A stretch of 64,000 nt of DNA from Acanthopleura granulata (Eukaryota; Mollusca; Polyplacophora; Chitonida; Chitonidae): the NCBI GenBank assembly GCA_016165875.1, contig JABBOT010000004.1, positions 32,765,866 to 32,829,865 on the forward strand, read 5' to 3'. The notes below the pieces were generated by a model. It did no database searches and was not told where the DNA came from. It saw nothing but the letters and a program-made list of their open reading frames with translations. This document shows, piece after piece, positions 1-12,942 of the stretch (positions within the stretch are counted from its first letter, which is position 1; every line of letters begins with the position of its first letter). The position numbers were made by a program, and so were the translations under genes.

Positions 1-2338
1 AATACATCCCTTGTTATTCTTCTGTGTGCCGCATCGCTACAAAATTTCCAACACCTGTACAAAATATAAATGGTTAGAACATGTATCTGAAAAATAGCCG
101 CATCCAGTACTGTATAACTTGTACATGGTTTCCAAAGCTACATGTAGCTTAGAAACAATTTCAATTTTAGTCAACTTTAGTCAACAGCTATATTTTCCTT
201 TGACTATACTTTTACGTCTTTTTTATTTCATTCAGTGGATGAGTGGAGAGCCTTCATGAAGATAAATAATATACTGACTGCCCTTAGAAAACAAATGGTA
301 TTATTATCATTATTCAGAAAAGTTAACATATGTAAACACTTATCCCGGGCCATCGTTAACAATATGCTCGTTGATGGTAACACAAGAACATCACTGCATG
401 TGAGGAAACCAGCCATCCATCAGTCTGTCTAAGTGTGCAAATCCAGGTCTTGCTTTATCCAAAGCTCTTTTCCAGTTAGGCTCGTACATAAGCATGGTGA
501 ATTGGTTTGAAAGAGTCTACGACAACTTATTTTCACCAATAAAAATAATTGCATACAGGTTTACAACAGCCATGGGAAAGTTTCCTGAACTTCACAAAAC
601 TAATTTTTTTCTTTTTCGATTTCATGAAGTATAATAGCAAAGTAATATCTATTTAAGTGAAACATCGCTTTAATCACTGATGGAAATCCAAATATTTCAC
701 CTTTACATTAATAATAAATTAAAACTGTTTTAATAACTTCCAATAGCAGGAAATATTTGAACAATTTAAAGAATTAATGTTGTGATTGCTTGGAATCGTA
801 TAAAATGATACATGAACAGCTATGAAAATATCTGAACAATTTATCATATGTATGTTCACAGCCCAAAAATCATTAAAATGTGACGACGTATTGTTACTAT
901 GTTTAAAGAATAAAACATGCACTCTGACCACCATCGGCTTCTTTCCTCTCACACATACCAGTCACTGTTTCACTTTTTCCCATTCACACTTTATCTACTG
1001 GTAATATAATGAGTCTAAAATTTATTTTTTCAATTTAATGAAGAATCAAATTTATCTTTGTTACTCACCCTGTTAAGCTGTTTCTTGAAATGTAAAGAAT
1101 AATCCTTTTAGTCTCCAGCATTCCCAAACAATGCTACATTGTGGTAAGCAACCATCACTGTAGCCTTGAATAGATTTTTAATCATCTATTCTAATATTGT
1201 CTTACTGTTACATAATCCATACAATTTCATTTTTTTACATTCAATGAAAGTAATTTTTTTATAACTTTATTACATGTATGTTTAAGACCCTTGAAAATGC
1301 AAGATGTTGGTTTAACTCTGAAGATAAAATATTACCTCCATGGTTCAACCCTGCCCTTGGATACGAATCATCAATACTAATCTAATCCTACAACTGCCGT
1401 TATATCAGAGACAACGTTTAGTACAATGTTAAATCCAATTCAAATAAGTTTATGAAGCTGTTGTTACCTTTAATAATTCATTTACTTCTGGAATTAATCC
1501 CAATTTGTCACTGATCTAAATCCAATTTTGAGATCACCTATACACAGACGGCATCCTTCCCTCAATATGACGAACATGCAGGTTTACCTGTATGATTAAG
1601 GCGATCCACACACAGATTCAGATTCCTCATGGCCGCAAATCTATCTATACAATGAACACAATCAGCAGATACAATTAAACAAATTCTGAAGCATCTCCAG
1701 ATATATTTAGCTGAGACATGTACCCATTTCACTCACGTAGAGCGAAGAAAAAGGGGCAGGCGTCTGTAACCAGCAGGTGTCCAGGTAAACCGTCCACAAA
1801 AATAACTCTGTGTGAATCTAGACTCTACACAACCTCGACAAGAACCTTTCAATATGAATACTTTAGTGCCCTAAGGTTGCCAGAGGCACCAATGACAGTC
1901 TGTACCAGATAATCAGCAGTACACTTGAACTCCATGTCTAAACCTTAGCTATTATTTTAATGAGATCACATGTGGAAAACGGGATTTTTTAATAACCTCC
2001 AATTCTATCAACTGAAATACAATTTATTGTTGCAATATAAAATAAAAGCATTTTATTTATGTAACAGTTTCATTTATATTATAGACACAGAATGTGGGTG
2101 CATTATTTTCGCTCTAATTCACTACCGTTTATTACTGTGTGCCACAGATCAATTTTTATACTTCACCACAGAATTTTCAATTTAAGCAACTTTTTACACT
2201 AGGTAATTATAGATAAGCGTGCAGAAAATAAAAAAAACATAATATTTTCATTTTCTATTGTACATCTTTTGATGTTTATCACTGTGTACCCTCTGTGTGT
2301 TTTGTTGTGCTTGTATTAAATTTGAAAAAAATAACATC

Positions 2339-2469
2339 TTTTATCCTAAAGTTTTCTAGAACTGACTTTGAAGTTTCTTGCACAGATTTCACATGAGAAA
2401 CGTGAGAGAAACTTCACAGTCAGTTCTAGAAAACTTTAGGATAAAAAATATCATTTCTCATGTGAAATC
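2339..2469. repeat. Interleaved inverted repeats (A-B-A'-B' order)
   Basis: Arm A (2339-2378) pairs with A' (2407-2446) at 39 of 40 positions when reversed and complemented; arm B (2385-2400) pairs with B' (2454-2469) at 16 of 16. The arms interleave instead of nesting, so the segment is not a simple palindrome. Confidence 0.95.
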
Positions 2470-4194
2470 AGCCTTGTGTCAGATGTGACTTAAATAAATG
2501 CCTGACACCACAAACTTTTACCCATATGGCTGAACACTTCTGTGGCTCAGGTCACAAAAAGTTGAAAAGGCTAAACAAGGGACCTGGCCAGTTACAGCTA
2601 GACAGCTGTTTTTAGCTGGATCACACACAAATAGAATGTTGTAATTAACATTAATGTTATACCCTTCCACGAAATCCTGTGATGTAATCTATTTATCACC
2701 AATACCTGGTTACCTTTAACCCCGCATTTCAGAAACAAGGCTTTGCCATTATCTATCAAAAGGTTTCAGACATGTCAGAACAAAGCCTACTGTTAACACC
2801 TTGACACAGACATGATGACAGCATTAACTACTGTCACCTGTCTTTTCACTGATTTCAAAACAAAAAACCAGGGGAACAATAATGAAATGCTTACTACAAA
2901 ATTCTGGTTTCTTTCTCTGTCTTGGGTGTGGCTAATTAACAATGTCCCTCCTTTGTCACGAAGGAATAACATAATACACTCACTGCCAGTGCCACAAGCA
3001 CATCTACTTCATGCTGCAAGCAATTATTAAATAAATAATGCTTCCCTTTGTGCCTCATCACTGTCCAGCCCATTTTTATCTGCCCCCAGAATTTTAGAAT
3101 TTTTAAAAAAAATATTGTAATAATTGTAACCAGTGATATATATTTGCTGTCATTTGAGGAAAGGCATTTCCAATAGTTATAAGAGCACACTGAAATGTAT
3201 GTGTTGCCTTAATGACTGATGAGGATTTTTCTGAAATTGTACACATTGTTCTTATCTGTGCCATGTAGCAACCACGGAAGGCTACCAAAGGGTATGTCTG
3301 TAGGAGACACTTGAATCTACCTGTAAATTTCCGCTCAATATATATATAAAGCATATACATGTGTGCACATGTGTGTATATTCTGAGATGCCAATCTGATA
3401 ATTTATCTTCACGATTGAATAATATAAGATAGTCAACACATTTTGTACCTTACAGTACTGATGATGAGAATGTACACGTAACATCAACATAAAGTACTTA
3501 AACATTTACATGTTTAAGGATTCTTAAGGATTCTCCCCCCCCCCCTTCAAAAAAAAAAAAACAACATCAACAAGGGATGTGACGGTCATAAATTTTTCAT
3601 TTTCCATAATTACCACAAATGCAGGGTATCAACACCCGCTTCATGTTGTTGTGCTTTACATGTAAACCTGAGCTCACTACATGAAGTACTTTTTGATATA
3701 ACATTTCTAACATTTACCTAAATGATACATTCCCTGTTATGGGATGCCAACACCGACAGGGTTGATTAATGTGTGACGTAAGTTACACTTGACAATACAA
3801 ATGAGCCAGGAATGTACATGTGCTCCAGCTTTTACAGCTTTTGGAAGTTTTCTTCTCAAAACAACAAAGCATTAATTGGTACCTTAAATATCACGAATTT
3901 CCCTCCCAGTGTTGAATTTAGAATATGCCCTCCTCGTGCAGAGTTTGCTGGATGTAGTGTGCATTAAGTTTCACACATGCAGTCACTTATCATACAAACA
4001 GATCATAACAAACCAGGATCTTAACAGTAAGGTTACCTGACACATGGATGCAAAGATACACTGAAAATATGCAAAAGCCACCCTTAAATTATGTTGGGGA
4101 GGGCATGAGGAGTGTGACTTTTTGATTGGTCACATTATTATTGATGAATTGATAGTACTGGTCTAAACAACAGAAAATTCAAAATTATGCAATC

Positions 4195-4450
4195 AAACAT
4201 GGCTGTTCGATCAGAAATTTGTTCATATTTCACGCAGATTTACCCTCACGTGGATTTACCAGTCAGCACACACAGGGACAACTACTGGAATTGACAGCTA
4301 AGATGTCTATGAGTACAGACACTCTTTGCTGGTCCACAGCCCAATATATTCAGGACAGCACAGGAAGTACAGAGGTGTTTAAGGCAACGTTACAGAATAA
4401 CACAGGACTGTGATCATATACGTAAGAACAGCCCTACAGAGCTAATCAGG
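4195..4450 (+). repeat. Dispersed repeat, copy 1
   Basis: This segment aligns with 17040-17300 over about 250 bp: both contain ACATGGC..., GTGGATTTACCAGT, AGCTAAGA..TC.ATGAGTA, GGAAGT.CAG.GGTGTTTA and CCTACAGAGCTA in the same order. The family is not recognised. Confidence 0.7.
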
Positions 4451-5173
4451 AGTTGTGCAGAGTGGAATGCCATGCTAAAAAAAAAACAGACCTGATGTTC
4501 CATACAGTAACACTGATATCAGGACAACCAGCAGTCCCCTCATACATGTACTGAGTGCGAAACAATGAGATACTAAGATTATCAATTACCAGAATTGGTT
4601 TATAGGTATGAACCTATTCATCATTAAACCAAGGTCTTAAACCTGTAAGACAGCAGCTTGAACCCCTTGATCAAGTAGTTCGTGTTTGAAAATGTGACAG
4701 TTTTATAAATTGAGAACCAGGGATAGACTCTCTATTACCATGAATATCTTTTTAGAAATTGAGAAAGAGGGGTAGACTCACAGTTACTATGAATGTCAGA
4801 ATTTAAAACTAACACACCAGTCCCTCTAAAATGGTTTAATAACCTTTTGTCTGCTTGATTTGAGCTCTTTATCTTCTGAAAGCTCTTACAACCCTTCTGA
4901 AAACACAAAAAAAAAACAAACAAAAAAAAACCCCTTGGAAGACCTTCTTTCAATTGAAGAAGCTACACATAAAGTTGATCTTTGTACTCTTATTGTGAAC
5001 ACTCTGCCTACAACTGAAAATAAAATACCATAGAAAAAGCCAGGCCATCAGGAAGTACATTAGTTAACTTACTTGGAATTAAGTGCTCTTTGGCATGGAA
5101 TCAATATGATAACCTTAAACTCAGCAATAATACCAGCATAAATCAAACATTTACCAAGTTTGTAGTAATTTAC

Positions 5174-5280
5174 CAAGGTGAAGATCAGCTGTCCGCTTGA
5201 GGAATCATCTAACTGTCTGTAACCTTTAAGCCACTTTTGACCTCGGTGTAATTTTATACACTCGCAAGTAGAAACGCCTA
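5174..5280 (-). CDS. Weak candidate: exon with C2-domain-like end, minus strand
   Basis: A minus-strand open frame ends at a donor-like CTTG|GTAAAT (5174/5173) and encodes KWLKGYRQLDDSSSGQLIF. The pattern GY-x-x-LD followed after a few residues by GQ-hydrophobic-x-x-x-L resembles the last strands of the N-terminal C2 domain in SMURF-type ubiquitin ligases, as I remember that family. The match is short, and no adjoining C2 or WW exons could be found in the window. The 5' limit is uncertain. It lies just inside a CpG-richer patch that might be a promoter. Confidence 0.2.
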
Positions 5281-5439
5281 CAGCACCTGTGGCGTTGTTG
5301 TTGATGCTTGGAGCAGAGATGCTTAACTGGTTGTCAAGCAAACGACTGGCCTATGCAGCCAGTCATGAGGGTTTGAGTTTGCTCCTTTGGTGAAAAGCAG
5401 GGAGTGTAAAGACCTTAACGCCAATAACATACAACCTCA

Positions 5440-5680
5440 AAATTCATCTCGCGCAATGTCAGAAGCGTTTTGCAAATCAAACGTTAAGACCTTCCCGGCA
5501 GTGACAGTCACGTTTCTGAAGTTGACAAGCCGTGTTTCTACTTCCGGCACAAACTGGACCAATCAACGCGCAGCTGTTATTTGACGAGGCTCTGGAGGAT
5601 TACCCTCCTCCCCGTCAACCGTCGGCCCATCACGACGCAAAGAGTCAGCCTGGCTCATAGAGTTTCTCTTGCTGCACAGA
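5440..5680. promoter_or_regulatory. CpG-rich patch with CCAAT box, possible promoter
   Basis: CpG is locally dense (for example CTCGCGCAATG and CCGTCAACCGTCGGCCCATC) within AT-rich DNA that is poor in it, and GGACCAATCAACG holds a CCAAT box near 5550. Weak exon candidates lie to the left on the minus strand. Promoter use is inference. Confidence 0.3.
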
Positions 5681-6264
5681 ACAACATTTTTATGAAAAAC
5701 TTAAAAACTTACACAGTTACCCTTGTGGAAAGCAGTGTCACTGATCACAAAGGTGAAATAGTTTGAAAGATATTCTCTTATATACCTTATTTCCAAGTAC
5801 ACATATTGGCCTACACATGTATAGGTACCGGAATCGCAACTTGCCACGGCAAAATATGATTTCTTTGCAGCACTTTAATACATCTATAGACCTGGGTAGG
5901 ACTTTGTTACCTAGACATTTAATTAAGACTGCGGGGTTGGTGAAGTGTTCATCCAAGTAGTACGAGAAGTGTAAAGGGAATTTGATAACCATATACTTAA
6001 ATAATTTGAGAAGTAGTATGTGTATTTGTATTTTTGATGTATCTAGAATACAAATATAAACTCAATGTATGTGTCTAGAAATTGTTCTATACAAGGTAAC
6101 CTGACCTGTAACCTTGAGCTTAATTGCAGAATAAACAACACAATCCAAGAAATTGCACGTTCCTCAAATTAACCCAATAATTCTGTCAAAATATATTATT
6201 TGAAATAGTTTTCTGGACTGGGTTTGAAATCCAATTTCTTGGATTTTGGACTCCATAATCATGG

Positions 6265-6355
6265 GCGTAGGAAAGGAAGGGGGCAAGGAGGAGGGCTATT
6301 GCCCTCCCACTTTTTGAAAGGGTTTTTGCCCCCCTCCCCCCACTTTTTGTGGCAA
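6265..6355. repeat. G-rich/C-rich quasi-palindromic repeat fragment
   Basis: GGAGGGCTATTGCCCTCC forms a small hairpin, and a second CCCC run (TTGCCCCCCTCCCCCCAC) follows; the text GGGCGTAGGAAAGGAAGGGG resembles dispersed repeats seen in other invertebrate genomes. Confidence 0.4.
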
Positions 6356-7313
6356 ATATAAAATTATTTAGCTCACATGTGCATGAAAAGTACAAATATG
6401 CATAGCAAACCGGTACTATGTGAATTTTGAACGGACTATAAGCTATAAACCTTAAAAATATTAAGAACTCCTTTTGTGAGTTAAGGTAGAACTCGAGTCA
6501 CCCACGTGTGTGCCTGCACCTCTGAAACTGGCATTCATCTCTCGCAACATGAAATTACAATAGTATGAAAAGGACCTGTAGAGTAATCTCCCTTATCGCT
6601 ACACACAAAATCATTTATTCGCCGAAAGTAAGAGGAACCAATTACACATTTAACACTCCACATGTGGCGGTATTTTATTTTTTCTCATTTCTCATACTGA
6701 ATGAAGTGTAAAATACACTTTTACGCTAAAATATCCATATATGTAGGATATCGTGGGTATATGGGTTTGCTTGTAAGTCGATGCATGGCAGTAAGTGAAT
6801 ATATGCAGATGACATGTAAGGGCTTGTATGTTTATGTATAGGTCACCTCCCCCCTAAATACGAGGTGTAAATAAATAGATCTATACAGAAAATGTTGCTT
6901 CTACTTAGTTGCCAAACTGAGACAAATATCGCACTGGATATGGATATATGATAACACGGTAATGATCCATTAGAAATGTATGCCAACCTTAATGATTGAG
7001 AAAAGGCATGTATACATATGGTTCTAGGGCAGATGTATATAGTATAGATATGGAATGTGTGTTTTTTTCTCCATAAAGCTTACCTTGGAACAATGTATCA
7101 AAATTTCAAATTTCAGCACGGAGGTGATCAGAAATAGCTTTATGGATCCGTCCAGTGTGTTATTCATACTGTAGATATCGTGCCAGATTAAGATGAATCA
7201 TATAGGGAGGTGCAGTTAAGCAGAGATTAACCTCATATTGACCAAGGGCTATATACAATTCTGAGCTGAGGCAGTCTAACCCCAGGTATTACATATATCA
7301 GTTCAAACATTAC

Positions 7314-7455
7314 CTGTGGACTTGGAGGCCTGGCCAGGTGGATGGCACCAAGGCACACCTGTACCATTGGGAACCTTTTGGCCATCTGGGTTCTCTACAA
7401 TGGCTGGTGCTTTACCCGCTTCTGTTGGTCTTAATTGTCCAGGGGGCGATGACAT
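7314..7455 (-). CDS. Weak candidate: proline-rich first coding exon, minus strand
   Basis: The minus strand has an ATG at 7455 followed by 47 codons that are rich in Pro and Gly (MSSPPGQLRP at the start, GVPWCHPPGQASKST at the end), leading to a good donor ACAG|GTAATG at 7314/7313. The frame is also open upstream of the ATG, behind a pyrimidine run and an AAAG acceptor-like site, so it could be internal. No second exon could be linked to it in 1-7300. I do not recognise the protein. The plus strand is also open here and could be the real signal. Confidence 0.3.
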
Positions 7456-7459
7456 TGTT

Positions 7460-9800
7460 AGACTTCTTTGGAAAAAAATGGATTCCTTTTCACCCCATTT
7501 TGTTGCGTCTAAAAAGATTGCCTTGGTACCTCCAGTACGAAAAAAACTTCTATGACCGACAGTCTAGTACAAAGTTTCAGCTATACATTGTCAGTCGAGA
7601 TGTTTTTATCTGATAACGCCACGGTAGACATTAGGCACGTGACAACTTCAAATTGATAAAGCTAGATTTGCAAACTAATATACAGACACAAATAACTAAT
7701 ACACGTATACCTGTGACAGAACATAGCTCTTCATTCAATATCAAACAGCTTTTATTAACCGTCGTGAGCGGAAGATTTTTCTTTTATTCATTTATCAGAC
7801 GTGTGAGTAAAATGCCACAATTTATTTATTCTCAGTTTTACCGGAGTACGTTAACATTCTTCATGTACACTGATAAACACTTTGCCAAATTTAATGATTT
7901 AACAGTGTCATTTTCACATTAATATTAACAGGCTCAAGCTCAATATCTTGTTCACATGAAAACCAGTGAATGCGTTTTGCACTTTTGTCATGAGAGCGGC
8001 CAATTAATGCACCAGCAGATAATACACCAGACCACTACAATATACAGTGAAAATTTTTCTGAAACAACCATAGTAACTCAAAAGGAAAAGAGGCACTAGA
8101 TTAACTTCGTTATCTTCAGGCAAACAACTATATATAATGCATAGGCCTATATAATAATTTATCTTAGGTTGGCTTATGTTTCAAAACGTTGATTCAACAG
8201 AATTATTTTCAAGATGAGTTTAAATATTTGAACATATTCATCAGAGGGATGTACCGATGGCGTCACGAAGTTTAAATAAATCTTCCTCTATACCAAGTAT
8301 TTATCCGTGTGAAAGGACGAGTAGCGGTATACATAGTCTCCTGTGTTTACTAAAATTTAGTAAGACATGGTTGAACTAAAAATGATCTATCTGTGCAGTC
8401 CTGTACCATCATGCATGTTGTACCTGTGAACATTGAATGGTCGCAATGTTTACTAACATCTATCGCCATTTTCATTTCACCCTATATGACCTTTGGTGAT
8501 AAACTGCACATTTTATTATTATCTTTAATATTTCTGTGTATATGTTCTTTGTTATTTTATAATTGCCATCATTTGTTAGCCACTTTGATAAGATATAAAC
8601 TGTTTAAGCAAAGCTTAGAGCAAATGGAAAAGCAATGTAATCTATTCGTTGGATACCAGCATTACCAGTTACCAGATAAACTACATAACGGCCCCATGCA
8701 TGGACATAGAGGCGTGCACACATCTGGATACTGTACCCCATAATATGGACGTTATGGCATATGGCGCTAATAACGCATGTATAATGGTGTTTTTTGGCAT
8801 CTTGGGACTTCAGTGGAGTGCGAACCTTAATTTGAGTGAGCACCACCAATTCTCAGGTCGGCTGTTGTTGCAGTGTTTAACAAGCAGAATCAGGAAACAC
8901 CATCCAAGCTACTAAGATAAATAAAATTTGTTCCAAGAACTGCCCCAGTTATTGTGGCGATGTCTTTCGTCTTTTTGGTGGATGTGCAAACAAAAATATC
9001 ACCACTTGTAAGAAAAGGAATTATTTTTCCATATTATTTCACATTTGTTAAAATCATTTGCCTCAATCGATCTAAATTTGATATCGGTCTAAATATTTAT
9101 TCAGTCACGGAATGGATACCTGAAGCCAGTAGCTCAATGAACATTCTTTGCATATATACAGTCTACAGACATTCAACACAGAAAACCACATTCCTGACAG
9201 CATACACTTGATTACATGTAAGTATACGGACATGCATGGTAAGCATGACAACTGCTTGTAAAAACACTATATATTTATCCTTTCCCAGCCCCACCCCCCC
9301 CCCTCCAACCTTGTGTGTCCGTTAATAATGGTCTCTTTACCATTATGTTCTGTGACGCGGAGTAATATGCACATATAGTCCTTTCAATTAAATATAAAAC
9401 AGGTTGTAAAACAGTCATGTACAGTGTAAGTGTGCAGTATCATGCTTTCAAAATACAATACATTCTGAGTACACACTATGATGAAGTATAAATGGACATA
9501 GTGTGAATGATATAGAGTCTCTTGCCTTCAGGTCGACTATGTCAGAAATTATTATAAAGCTGTGAAATTGTCCACTCTACACATGGCGTGATTGCCCAGT
9601 TAATGGAAATCTCCAAGTAAGAACCACTGATGTTTTGGACACGGTGTGGCTGAAATACTGCATGTCATTGTTGCACTACACATCAATCGTTCATTCATTC
9701 AACTGAGAATTGAAACATGTGTACGGTATTAACATGCGATGTTGTAATAAGTTGTACATACAAGGAAAATGAGAACGGTCAGTATGAATTCGCCATCTTC
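7460..9800. other. Intergenic or intronic DNA, nothing recognised
   Basis: The longest plus frame (8393-8743) is hydrophobic, begins only with a non-ATG codon and has no supporting signals. No repeats were recognised besides a C run near 9293. Confidence 0.5.
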
Positions 9801-9939
9801 AGCCGTACTTGGGATGGTCTGCCATGCAGGAACCTACGGATGGTCGTGGTGTCCTATTACCATAATGCTGACCGACGTCGTACGAGTGAAATATTCTTGA
9901 GTACGGTGTTAAATAACCAATCAAATAATAAATAAATAA
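9801..9939 (+). mobile_element. SINE family 1 copy (3' half)
   Basis: Contains CTACGGATGGTCGTGG, CATAATGCTGACCGACGTCGT and GTGAAATATTCTTGAGTACGG, ending in AATAAATAAATAA. The tRNA head is missing. Confidence 0.8.
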
Positions 9940-11005
9940 TCCCACAGTGTAGCAAGTACTCAGCCGTCAGCTTTACGCTCATGTGGGAATACTGTTCGTC
10001 CTAAGTCACTGTTTTGTGATTCGGCATGATTAAAAAAAATATTGTTACAAAATACATTTACGTGAGTCGCCACTGCACTGCTATATGGGTGGGACGCAAG
10101 CCTGCCTTTCATTCGTGTCGTATAAGCGTAAGAGGGTATCTGTGTCACAAAATTGTATAGAAATTATCTGACAAAGGGATACAACCCTTGCTGTATGATA
10201 ACGCGATGTGCGTTCACACATGCTTGTGACAGGACTATAGTTAAAGATTTGTCCCTCCTTACAGGCAGCAGATACTTATTATTGTATTCATTTATATATT
10301 TTTGTTTTCTTATAAGAAATTCATAGTCGTATCAAATTTCCAAAAAGGTGTGGGGAGAGGGGGAACAAAAAGGATGTTAAACTATCACAGCAAAATGGAC
10401 GAGAGTCCAGGGGTGGCCTATTGTCTGGCATTTGCAACGTTCGCAAACGTTTCGTGCAATTTCTGCTAACTAAAACTGGTTACGATAGGAAGCGGAGATA
10501 AATATCCTATAACCTACGTACATATAAGTTGAAACAATTTAACATTTGGTACAAAAGTGGGGCGGGGGACTTTCGTCTTAGTTCTTCTGTTATTTCACGA
10601 CTGATTTCTAGCTTGTGCTCTCTTCTGTGGAAGCCTGAACCTTCCTTCCTGATGTAGGACTTCATGCTTGTACATAGGCCTACTGACGCAAATATCACAT
10701 CAAACATCACAAATATGTTGATGTTATTATATGCAGAGTTTCTCTTGTTTGGTAGAATTTTTTTTTCCTTTGGGGGGGATGGGGGGCTGGGGTTGTTGCT
10801 GATATAATGGTTTTTGTGTGTATATAGGTGTTGCTGTGTACCTGTGGATATGGGTCCAAACTCTTTGAGTCTACCAAACTAGCTGACCCTTAAACTTTTA
10901 ATAGGTCCTTTAGGGGGGCAAAGTGTCTGGTTTAAAATATTTGGCTCGGGATGATCCCAAGATTCTAAAAGTGCAGCCAGAGAGAGGTATCACACCTACG
11001 TATAA

Positions 11006-11264
11006 TTTATTTATTTATTTATTTATTTATTTGACGCCGTACTCAAGAGTATTTCACTTATACCACGGCGGCCAGTACTATAGTGGAAAGAAACCAGACA
11101 GAGCCCAGGGGACACCCACGACCTCCCGTAGGTTGCTGGTAGGCCTTCCCAAGTACGGTCGGAGAGGAGGTCAGCATGAGCTGGACAGCAAGCGCGTTGG
11201 TGAGAAGCTTCTGGGTCATTATGCTGCGGTAGCACACTAACCAACTGAGCCACGGTGGCCCCCG
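11006..11264 (-). mobile_element. SINE family 1, near full length with tRNA-like head
   Basis: Read on the minus strand it begins GGGGCCACCGTGGCTCAGTT, a tRNA-derived head with an A-box-like TGGCTCAGTTGG, passes through the conserved body and ends in repeated AAATA units (11006-11031 on the plus strand). It is the best-preserved copy in the window and explains the long open frames overlapping it. Confidence 0.85.
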
Positions 11265-11589
11265 CCGACATATAAAGCGGTTTATACAGGCTGCTGGGTG
11301 GGAATGATATTCACATTCAATCCTCCAAGACCGTAGACATGTTAATTGATATACTGCTACAATGAAACACCCTGCCGGATACACCGAGCTTAACCTGCAC
11401 ACTGGCTTCCATGGCGGAGTAGTCAGCGTGCTAGCACCACTCGGTCGAGCTCTGTTTGACTTATCTCTGACCGTGCGTGAGAAGTATCGGACCAGTACTT
11501 TCGAGCCGCAGGACAAGTACTTTCAGGGCCCGTAACCCCTTATTCTGATCCCCAATTACGCCAAAGGAACATCAAGGGTATACCAAAAT

Positions 11590-11680
11590 ATTAAACAGGT
11601 AAGACACCGATAGGATTTGAACTCGGGTCTCCCATTTGCCAGGCAGACGCTCTAGACTCAAGTCGCACCACTTCGCAATA
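11590..11680 (-). mobile_element. tRNA-like SINE head (second type)
   Basis: On the minus strand a box-A-like stretch (GAGTCTAGAGCGTCTGCC) is followed at normal spacing by a box B, GAGTTCAAATCC. It does not fold as a complete tRNA and lacks an acceptor stem, so a SINE remnant is the better call. Confidence 0.5.
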
Positions 11681-11865
11681 TAATAGTTATCTGTTAGTGG
11701 ACGGCCCTGGCATTTTGCCAACCACTTTTCCCAACATATCACTTGCGCTACACATTTTGTGTATAGTAAAATCAATCTGTTCATTACCGTAGCTTTCAAC
11801 AAACAACTTTCGCACTCACTTTAATTTGGGACTAATATAACGGTCCTAGCTTCAATACAACGGTG

Positions 11866-12016
11866 GGTTTGCCAGCAAAGGATGGTCGTGGGTCCCCAAC
11901 CCCACTCTACCCCACCCCCGGATTCTGCAAGGTTTCCTCTCCCCGTAATGTGGATGCAGTTGTATAAATGAAATATTCTTGAGTACGATTGAAAACAGAT
12001 CCAATAAATAAATACA
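11866..12016 (+). mobile_element. SINE family 1 copy (3' half)
   Basis: GGATGGTCGTGGGTCCCC, then GTTGTATAAATGAAATATTC and TTGAGTACG, ending AATAAATAAATACAT. Confidence 0.75.
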
Positions 12017-12684
12017 TACAATTGTGCATATCCTACACTCTATCCTACACTGATTTTCGGACACACTTCTGCGTCTGTGGACATACAATAAAACCGATGA
12101 AATGCGGTGGGCCATCCATGTGCACTCTTACCGGCGAATTGCATTTGTTCATCAAGTCCATTGTTGTACATATTGTATTTGTATGCTGAGTATGTATATA
12201 AACAGTTTGACCAATGCACTCTTTGGGAAGGATGTACATGTTCATGGATGAAACCGTTGACACAGATTTCTGCACGCGCGCTAGTGATGGTGGTTTGGTC
12301 AGTCAGATGGGTCAATGGTTCACTGGGTCAGTAGGTCATGTCCTGCGTGCAATATCTGCAGTGTTTAATTAGAACAGTTGCGATAATACATAAAAAATAC
12401 CCGCATCTCCAGTCAATCTGACCGATGACGTGGTTTTTCACATGTTTATGGTGAGACCACAGTGTGCCTCAGACAATCGTAATCAACACCCTTAGGGCCT
12501 CTCGAACGTGTAGCCCACTGTGTTCATCTTCACAAGTACAGGTAAGTCAAACCTTTACATGTTAAAGGATATTTAGTGGACAGCTGAGACGTCATTGTGA
12601 CTCATGGGTCACAGTTTACATGGGTCAGGTCCCCTCCCAAACTAGTTCTACGTTGTTTGGCTACATACGCAGTCCATGTCATGT

Positions 12685-12785
12685 ATTTTTTTTATTTGAT
12701 TGGTGTTTTACGCCGTACCCAAGATTATTTCACTTATACGACGAGCATTATGGTCGTAGTAAACCGGACCAGTCTGTGTCATGTA
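12685..12785 (-). mobile_element. SINE family 1 fragment
   Basis: Plus-strand TTTATTTGATTGGTGTTTTA, CGCCGTACCCAAGATTATTT and CACTTATACGACGAGCATTA mark the 3' end of a minus-strand copy, 5'-truncated. It lies about 400 bp before the start codon of paralogue A. Confidence 0.85.
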
Positions 12786-12942
12786 CACGAATATTACATG
12801 TTGTCACGGTAGTATACTACATTTAGGAAAATACGAACTCCTCACAGTATACATTCGTAAGTCAAAAAGAATGCCGAAAACAGATCATCCAGCTTTTGTC
12901 ATTCGGGTGTTTTCTCGATGGGGTCTACACCACTCCCGATAT

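Larger units (their letters stand above)
1..5100. other. AT-rich DNA without recognisable exons
   Basis: Apart from the interleaved inverted repeat (2.34-2.47 kb) and a dispersed repeat (4.2 kb), I see only short frames with no splice context that I trust. A minus-strand frame at 3103-3340, after an ACAG|GTAGATTC junction, is the least unlikely but unrecognised. Confidence 0.5.

Noticed and set aside
8393..8743. Hydrophobic 116-codon plus frame resembling a membrane protein
   Set aside because: It starts with GTG, not ATG, has no signals around it, and AT-rich DNA readily encodes Leu/Ile/Phe-rich frames by chance.
11058..11516. 152-codon minus-strand open frame
   Set aside because: It reads through the tRNA head and body of a near full-length SINE.
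11590..11680. tRNA gene
   Set aside because: A and B boxes are present but no acceptor stem or full cloverleaf could be drawn; SINE head instead.
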